Positions 1 to 5,191 of a stretch of DNA of 13,588 nucleotides are shown here, one piece after another. The notes below the pieces were generated by a model. That model saw nothing but the letters and a program-made list of their open reading frames with translations. It had not been told where the DNA came from and did not search any database. The stretch lies in NCBI GenBank assembly GCA_034666665.1, contig JAXDLK010000343.1, positions 1 through 13,588 on the forward strand. The letters are read 5' to 3'. This stretch comes from JAXDLK01 sp034666665. GTDB lineage: Bacteria > Desulfobacterota > Binatia > JACPRU01. The position numbers and the translations under genes were made by a program. Within the stretch, counting starts at the first letter, position 1. The number at the start of each line of letters is the position of its first letter.

Positions 1-695
1 GGAGGGCGAGCGAAAGATTCCGCGGTCACGTTCAAGGGGTCGCTTCTCGGCGGGCGGGGCCGGATCGCCAGCGAGCGGCGTCGCGGCGTCCGCGATCATT
101 AGTACAGCGATTCCCGAGCGGCAAGGCAGAGCCTTGCCAGGCAAACCGTGCCGCGCGCGCCGGTTGGAGCCTGACGACGCGCCGACGGCGGTGTCGCGGA
201 CCGGTCGTGAGGCGTTCGCAGGCGGGGGAACGGCGGCGACGCGGCCGACGCCGGCGCGGCGCCGCGCCATTCTTGACGATCGTACCCCGGAGCGATACGG
301 GCGCGTGCCTAGCGACCGATCGTCGCCGGAACACGCCTGCGCCGCAGAATCATGCACGGCGCGTAGCGGCGACGGCAACCGCTGCGGCGGTCCTCGCGAT
401 GACCGAGGCAGTGTCTCGCCGCGAGGGCCGTCCGCAGCTGACCGCCTTCGCCACCGGGTTGACGACATACGACGTTCGCGGCGTCTGTCTCGGGAGCCGT
501 GTTCGGTCGGGTACGGAACTGGCCGCCGTGCTCGCGAGGCGGAGCTTCGACTTGGTGGAACGCCACGGCCGGTTCGAATTGTGGTCCGCCGGTGATCGCC
601 GCGATCGGCGTTTGCGCGGTTGCGGTCGCGGACGGCAGCTGCCAGTATTCCGCCGCGCGATCTCCCCGTCGCTCGCTTCCGTGTCGCCTGATCCC
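1..695. other. Region with no supported gene, upstream of the lipoprotein pair
   Basis: I see no convincing gene here. Several frames are open because stop codons are rare at this G+C, but their translations are Arg/Pro/Ala-rich and show no domain. The frame of the downstream lipoprotein stays open back to a GTG at 207. Between about 400 and 590 it reads in a moderately protein-like way, yet third positions carry more A/T than in the neighbouring genes and I recognise no family. The lipoprotein signal peptide at 696 makes an upstream N-terminal extension unlikely. The stretch should contain the promoter of the lipoprotein pair. A weak candidate is TTGCGG at 620-625 followed after 17 nt by CAGTAT at 643-648; it matches a sigma70 box too poorly to call. 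Confidence 0.5.
120..138. repeat. Perfect 8-bp inverted repeat with 3-nt loop
   Basis: GGCAAGGC at 120-127 is exactly complementary to GCCTTGCC at 131-138, with the loop AGA between them. No T-run follows on either strand, so it is not a classical intrinsic terminator. It could be a terminator-like hairpin for a gene outside the window, a REP-like element or an RNA structure. The hairpin itself is plain in the sequence; its role is unknown. Confidence 0.5.
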
Positions 696-2075
696 ATGCT
701 GCGCACCGGTCTGCTGGCGGCGATTCTCGCCGCACTCCTGCCGGCCGCTTGTTCGAAGCCCGCGGAGAACTCCGAGATCCCGCGGGCGCGGCTGCCGAAG
801 GGCACGTCCGTGCTCTTCGTCACGCTCGACACCACGCGCCGGGACTTTCTCTCTCCCTATGGCGCGGATCCCCGCTTCACGCCTCGCCTGTCGGCGCTCG
901 CGGCGCGCGGCGCGACGTTCCTGAACGCCTTCTCGCAGACGAACAACACGAACCCGGCGCACCTGACGATGATGACGGGGCTCCGGGCGGCGGATCACGG
1001 CGTGTTCGACAACCTGACCTTGCTCGGCGACGGGGTGGACACGCTACCCCTGGCATTCCACCGCGCCGGCTTCGAGACCGTGGCGTTTCCGTCGGTACCG
1101 CACGTCGGCGAAGGCCTTCGCTGGCGAGGGTACGACCGGCTGCTCCCGGCGGTGCGGGAGCTCGAAGCGCACGAGACCACCGAGCGCGTCCTCACCTGGC
1201 TCTCGACGCGGGACGAGAAGCGGCCGTTCTTCGCCTGGGTGCACTACTGGGACGCCCACGCTCCCTACACGCCGCCGGAGGACGTGCAGCGCGAGTTCTA
1301 CCACGGCGACCCGTACTCCGGTGGAGAGCCGTTCGCGAAGCGGCCGTTCTTCCAGAGCGGTTACGCCCCGAAGGTCGTCGTACAGTGGATCGGACAGAAG
1401 TCCGACCCCGAGTACCCGAGGGCGATGTACGCGGGCGAGATCCACAACATCGACCGCGAGCTCGGCCGGGTGCTCGAGTTCCTCGATCGCTCGCGGGGCG
1501 CCGACCGCTGCGCCGTGATCGTGATCGCCGACCACGGCGAGAGCCTCGGGGAGCACGACATCTTCTTCGATCATCGCGGGCTCTACGAGACGCAGCTCCA
1601 CATCCCGTTCCTGTTGCGAGTCCCGGGGTTCCCCGCCGGTTTACGCCCCGCCACGCGCGTGAGCCAGCTCGACCTCGCGCCGACGCTCGTGGAGCTCTTC
1701 GGCGTGAACCTCGAGCACGAGCTCCGCGGATCGAGTCTCGTCCCCTTGCTTCGGGGCGAGCCTTCGGAAGCGCTCGAAGGCCGCCGCTGGCTGGTCCACG
1801 AGGCGAACCGCAACACCGAGGTGGCGGTCCGCTCGGGCCGGTGGAAGCTCATCTGGCCGATCGAGAAGGAGAGACCGGGAGCAGTCCCGCGGCTCTTCGA
1901 CCTCGAGGCCGATCCCGCGGAAGTGCACGATCTCTCGGAGAGCCGAGGCGACGTCGTCGCCGATCTGTCCGCGCGACTCCGCCCCTGGATCGCCGCCGGG
2001 GCGAAGGCGCCGCACCACGAGGTCGCGGAGAGCGACGCCGTGCGGCGGCTGAAGGCGCTCGGGTACGTACGGTGA
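696..2075 (+). CDS. Sulfatase-fold lipoprotein, first of a tandem pair (Thr in place of catalytic Cys/Ser)
   Basis: A 459-aa protein of the sulfatase/alkaline-phosphatase superfamily (Sulfatase, PF00884), probably a lipoprotein exported across the inner membrane. ATG 696 gives a short signal peptide ending LLPAAC, with Cys19 as the lipidation site; GTG 681 is a possible alternative. The fold is shown by LDTTRRDFLSPYG (residues 44-56, first metal Asp45), the nucleophile segment T85-N-P-A-H89 followed by MMTG, WDAHAPYTPP (185-194) and IADHGES (277-283, metal Asp279/His280). It ends in LKALGYV, a tail I associate with this subfamily. Classical sulfatases have C/S-x-P-x-R at the nucleophile, with Cys/Ser converted to formylglycine; here it is T-x-P-x-H. 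Hydrolysis of a sulfate ester is therefore doubtful, and a phosphoester hydrolase or transferase using Thr, as in EptA or LtaS, is equally possible. The substrate is unknown. The stop overlaps a possible GTG start of the next gene (GTGA). Confidence 0.88.
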   Translation: MLRTGLLAAILAALLPAACSKPAENSEIPRARLPKGTSVLFVTLDTTRRDFLSPYGADPRFTPRLSALAARGATFLNAFSQTNNTNPAHLTMMTGLRAADHGVFDNLTLLGDGVDTLPLAFHRAGFETVAFPSVPHVGEGLRWRGYDRLLPAVRELEAHETTERVLTWLSTRDEKRPFFAWVHYWDAHAPYTPPEDVQREFYHGDPYSGGEPFAKRPFFQSGYAPKVVVQWIGQKSDPEYPRAMYAGEIHNIDRELGRVLEFLDRSRGADRCAVIVIADHGESLGEHDIFFDHRGLYETQLHIPFLLRVPGFPAGLRPATRVSQLDLAPTLVELFGVNLEHELRGSSLVPLLRGEPSEALEGRRWLVHEANRNTEVAVRSGRWKLIWPIEKERPGAVPRLFDLEADPAEVHDLSESRGDVVADLSARLRPWIAAGAKAPHHEVAESDAVRRLKALGYVR

Positions 2076-2092
2076 GCGGCAGACCGGCAGCA

Positions 2093-3514
2093 ATGGACCG
2101 CTCGGGCCTGGCCGAGAACCGGGCGCGTCCGGTGCTCGCCTGGGCGGTGCTGATTCTCGCCCTCGCGACCGGCGGGTGCGAGCGCGAGGAGCACCATGCG
2201 CCGGCGGAGACCACGAAGCGCTGGCTTCCCGAGGGGTCCTCCGTCCTGCTCGTCACCCTCGACACCACGCGGCGGGACTTCGTCTCGCCGTACGGCGCCG
2301 ATGCCGCGATCACGCCGAACCTCACGGAGCTCGCCCGGGACGGAACGCTCTTCCTGAACGCTTACTCGCAGACGAACGTGACGAATCCGTCGCACGTGTC
2401 GATCATGACGGGCCTGCGGGCGATCGACCACGGCGTCTTCAACAATCAGACGCGCCTGCCGAAACGGATCGACACGCTGCCCGAGGCCTTTCATCGCGCC
2501 GGCTACGAGACCGCCGCGTTTCCCTCGTCACGACACGTCGGGCAGGATCTCGGCTGGGAGGGGTGGGATCGGCTCGAGCCCGCCGAGCCGGAGCTCAACG
2601 CGCGGCAGGTGACGGAACGGTTCCTGCGCTGGATCGGGGGACGGCGGCAGGATCGCCCGTTCTTCGTCTGGCTCCATTACTGGGACCCGCACGCCCCCTA
2701 CACGCCGCCGGAAGCACAGCAGAAGAGATTCTACCGCGGCGACCCGTACGGCGGCGCGCACCGACTCGCCGACCATCCGTACTTCCGCCTCGCGGCGAGC
2801 GGCAAGGCGCTCGCCGCCTGGATCGGCGACCGCACGGACCCGGAGTATCCCCGGGCGATGTACGCCGGCGAGGTGAGCTTCGTCGACGAGCAGCTCGGCC
2901 TCGTGCTCGCTTCGCTCCGGCGTCACGGCGTCGACCAACGAACCGCCGTCGTGGTGATCGCCGATCACGGCGAGAGCATCCTCGAGCACGACATCTTCTT
3001 CGCGCACGCGGGCCTCTACGAGACGCAGCTCAGGATACCGTTTCTGGCGCGGATACCGGGCTTCCCCCGGGGGCTCCGGCCCGACGCGCTGGTCACTCAG
3101 GTCGACGTCGCGCCGACGCTCATGGAGCTCTTCGGCATCGAGCTCAAGCAGCCGCCGAAGGGCCGGAGCCTCCTGCCGCTGCTTCGCGGCGAGCCGGCAG
3201 AGGATCTCGCGGCTCGCGAAGCGCTCGTCCACGAGTCCGCGCACAATCGCCAGCTCGCCTCGCGCAAGGGAAAGTGGAAGCTCGTGTGGCCGGTCCTGAA
3301 GCAGCAGAGGTTCCTTCCCGAGAAGCCACAGCTCTTCGACCTCGCCGCCGATCCGGGGGAGCTTCAGGATCTCGCCGCCGCTCGACCGGACGTGGTGCAG
3401 GAGCTGCTGAAGCCCCTTCGCCCCTGGCTCACCCGCCGTCACCTCGGCGCGCGGAAGGGGAAGCTCGGCAAGGACGCGATGGATCGGCTGAAGGCGCTCG
3501 GCTACGTCGACTGA
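2093..3514 (+). CDS. Sulfatase-fold lipoprotein, second of a tandem pair (Thr nucleophile)
   Basis: A 473-aa paralogue of the preceding lipoprotein; by eye over half of aligned residues are identical along the whole length. The signal peptide ends LALATGGC with Cys29 as likely lipidation site. Motifs are LDTTRRDF (56-63, Asp57), T97-N-P-S-H101 followed by IMTG, WDPHAPYTPP (197-206), IADHGES (289-295, Asp291/His292) and the C-terminal LKALGYVD. As in its partner, Thr and His replace the Cys/Ser and Arg of the formylglycine motif, so the reaction (sulfate ester, phosphodiester or group transfer) cannot be read from the sequence. Start choice: ATG 2093 gives a compact lipoprotein signal. GTG 2072, which overlaps the upstream stop as GTGA, would add seven residues and fits the coupling style of this locus. 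The gene is probably cotranscribed with the first copy and ends 7 nt from the convergent glycosyltransferase. Confidence 0.87.
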   Translation: MDRSGLAENRARPVLAWAVLILALATGGCEREEHHAPAETTKRWLPEGSSVLLVTLDTTRRDFVSPYGADAAITPNLTELARDGTLFLNAYSQTNVTNPSHVSIMTGLRAIDHGVFNNQTRLPKRIDTLPEAFHRAGYETAAFPSSRHVGQDLGWEGWDRLEPAEPELNARQVTERFLRWIGGRRQDRPFFVWLHYWDPHAPYTPPEAQQKRFYRGDPYGGAHRLADHPYFRLAASGKALAAWIGDRTDPEYPRAMYAGEVSFVDEQLGLVLASLRRHGVDQRTAVVVIADHGESILEHDIFFAHAGLYETQLRIPFLARIPGFPRGLRPDALVTQVDVAPTLMELFGIELKQPPKGRSLLPLLRGEPAEDLAAREALVHESAHNRQLASRKGKWKLVWPVLKQQRFLPEKPQLFDLAADPGELQDLAAARPDVVQELLKPLRPWLTRRHLGARKGKLGKDAMDRLKALGYVD

Positions 3515-3521
3515 CGCGACC

Positions 3522-4700
3522 TCAGGCGACCGCTCGCCACACCGCCTCGACGAACGCGTCCGCGTCGCCGTAGCGCGCATCGGCGTACGCCCGCCCCTGT
3601 CCGCCGAGCTGCCGCCGCACCTCCGCGTCCAGAAGCCGCGCCGCACAGCCGACGAGCTCCGCCTCGTCGCGGAACCAGAGGCCCCCGTTCGCCCGCTCCG
3701 CATGCTCGCGCGACGCGCCGCCGCGATCGGCGACGATCACCGGCACGCCGTACATCATCGCCTCGAGCACCTCGCGCGCGAGTAGCCGGTGGGGCTCGGG
3801 GTCGATCAGCGCGAGCGACCGGCTGACCCAGCGCCAGAGGTCGAGGCGCGACGCGGCGAGCGGCACCAGCGCCGACGCTTGCGGCGGCAGGCCCTCGCTG
3901 CCGCGGCCGAGCAAGCAGACGCGCACTCCCGGAAGCTCGCGCGCGACGCGCTCGGCTACCCGGAGCCATCGGCCGACGGCGGCGGGTCGGGTCCAGTCAC
4001 GGGCGATCACTAGGCCCGGCTCGCCGCTCCATCCCGCCGGCTCCGTCTCCGCCGCGAGCGGGTGTACCCGCAGCGCGAAGCCGACGTCGTGGACCGGCAC
4101 GTCACGGTGCCCGAGCCGTCTCCGCACGAGCTCGCGCTCGTGCTCGCTGACCACGAGCACCCGCTGCACGCGCTCCCACAGGGGACGATAGGCGCGGAAG
4201 CGCAGCAGCGGCTCGTCCCGCGCCATCGCCAACAGCGCCACCCGCGCTCCCGGACCGACCGCCTGGACGCCGAAGCAAGTGGACGCGAAGCGGTAGCCGG
4301 CGAAGAGCACGAGGTCGTAGCCGTCGGCGCGGAGCGCATCGTAGAGCTCCGGGGAGTGACCGCCCTCGACTCGGGCAATCTCCTCCTGCAGGAGATCGGG
4401 CAGGTCCGCGCCGATGCGGTTCGCGAGCGGCACCGGACAGGAACAGCCGAGCGCCTCCTCGCCTTCCGCCGGTCCGACGGTCGCGCGCTCGACGACGCGG
4501 CGCCAGCCCGCCGAATGCACCGTGGCCGCGAAGCGGCGGATCCGTAGCGCCCCGTCCGCGTCCTCGCCGCTCTCGCTACCGCTGGCGAGCAGGAGATCCA
4601 CGTCGGCGCGCGTCGCGAGCGCGGCCGCGGTCCGGCGGCAGAGAAGGTCCTCCTCGCGCCAGTCGTCACCGTAGGAGGCGGCGACGACCGCGATCTTCAA
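3522..4700 (-). CDS. GT-B glycosyltransferase, GT4-like
   Basis: A 392-aa cytoplasmic glycosyltransferase that likely moves a sugar from a nucleotide donor to a growing glycan. It begins LKIAVVAASYGDDW, the typical Rossmann opening of GT-B enzymes. The C-terminal donor domain has LVIARDW (230-236), VRVCLLGRG (259-267) and the E-x7-E signature E302...E310, followed by EAMMYGVPVIVADRGGASREH (313-333), as in Glycos_transf_1/GT4-type proteins. The N-terminal acceptor domain includes DGYDLVLFAGYRF (126-138). The start is TTG 4700, whose last two bases lie in the TGA stop of the coiled-coil gene (TTGA overlap). No Shine-Dalgarno is evident, so reinitiation is likely. The frame stays open upstream to 5210, but that part reads as Arg/Ala/Pro-rich shadow sequence of the neighbour. 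It is the last gene of the - strand operon; donor and acceptor are unknown. Confidence 0.87.
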   Translation of the reverse strand: MKIAVVAASYGDDWREEDLLCRRTAAALATRADVDLLLASGSESGEDADGALRIRRFAATVHSAGWRRVVERATVGPAEGEEALGCSCPVPLANRIGADLPDLLQEEIARVEGGHSPELYDALRADGYDLVLFAGYRFASTCFGVQAVGPGARVALLAMARDEPLLRFRAYRPLWERVQRVLVVSEHERELVRRRLGHRDVPVHDVGFALRVHPLAAETEPAGWSGEPGLVIARDWTRPAAVGRWLRVAERVARELPGVRVCLLGRGSEGLPPQASALVPLAASRLDLWRWVSRSLALIDPEPHRLLAREVLEAMMYGVPVIVADRGGASREHAERANGGLWFRDEAELVGCAARLLDAEVRRQLGGQGRAYADARYGDADAFVEAVWRAVA

Positions 4701-5191
4701 TCGATCGCCCGGCGGTGCTCGAGGTCTTCGACGCGCGCCTCGAGCAGCCGGTGAAGGCGATCCTGCCGGTCGCGCAGCCGCTCCAATTCCACGCGCACGA
4801 GATCGCCGAGCTCGCGCACCGAGCGCGCCACCGTGCGGGTCTCTTCGGCGAGCTCGTCCGCCCGTCGCGCGAGGTCGTTCTCGAACCGTACGAGGTTCTC
4901 GAGAAACTCCCGCTCGCGCACCAGGTACGACGACATCACCGGAAGCACGACACGGCGGGCGAGAGCGCGGAGCGCCCGCTTCACCGGCGCCAACGCTCCA
5001 CTCGGCGCCGGCCCGCCGTCGAGGTCGAACAACCAGGCGCGATTCATCTGCGCGAGCTCGGGCCGGTGCTGGATGTGATCCGCCGGCGGCAGAGAGGTCG
5101 GCACGAACGGGCGCGGAGGCACGCGCTCGGCCTCGGCCTCTCGCCAGACCTCCTCGACTAGTCTGCGAGCGTCGATCGGAGCTCCTTCCAC
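4697..5191 (-). CDS. Small coiled-coil protein of unknown function in the glycan operon
   Basis: A 164-aa protein I cannot assign to a named family. The N-terminal third is Pro-rich and polar. NRAWLFDLDGG at 50-60 is followed by a basic, hydrophobic stretch (VKRALRALARRVVLPVM, 70-86) that could form an amphipathic, membrane-touching helix. A long charged heptad-like helix runs from about 92 to 160 (ENLVRFENDLARRADEL and onward), a likely coiled coil. Similar basic-helix plus coiled-coil segments occur, as I recall, at the N-termini of some surface-polysaccharide glycosyltransferases and methyltransferases, so this may be a stand-alone scaffold for them; that is inference. Start GTG 5191 is supported by GAGG at 5199-5202, 7 nt upstream. 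The gene overlaps the end of the fusion gene by 34 nt and the start of the GT4-like gene by 4 nt. Confidence 0.72.
   Translation of the reverse strand: MEGAPIDARRLVEEVWREAEAERVPPRPFVPTSLPPADHIQHRPELAQMNRAWLFDLDGGPAPSGALAPVKRALRALARRVVLPVMSSYLVREREFLENLVRFENDLARRADELAEETRTVARSVRELGDLVRVELERLRDRQDRLHRLLEARVEDLEHRRAID

Noticed and set aside
309..998. - strand open frames covering the left intergenic region and the lipoprotein start
   Set aside because: Arg-rich shadows without motif or ribosome site, partly antisense to the signal peptide and metal-site motif of the lipoprotein.
749..2071. Long + strand open frame upstream of the second lipoprotein, in a different frame from the first
   Set aside because: It lies over the first lipoprotein gene and translates to Arg/Ala/Pro-rich sequence without motifs; only the part from 2072/2093 on is real.
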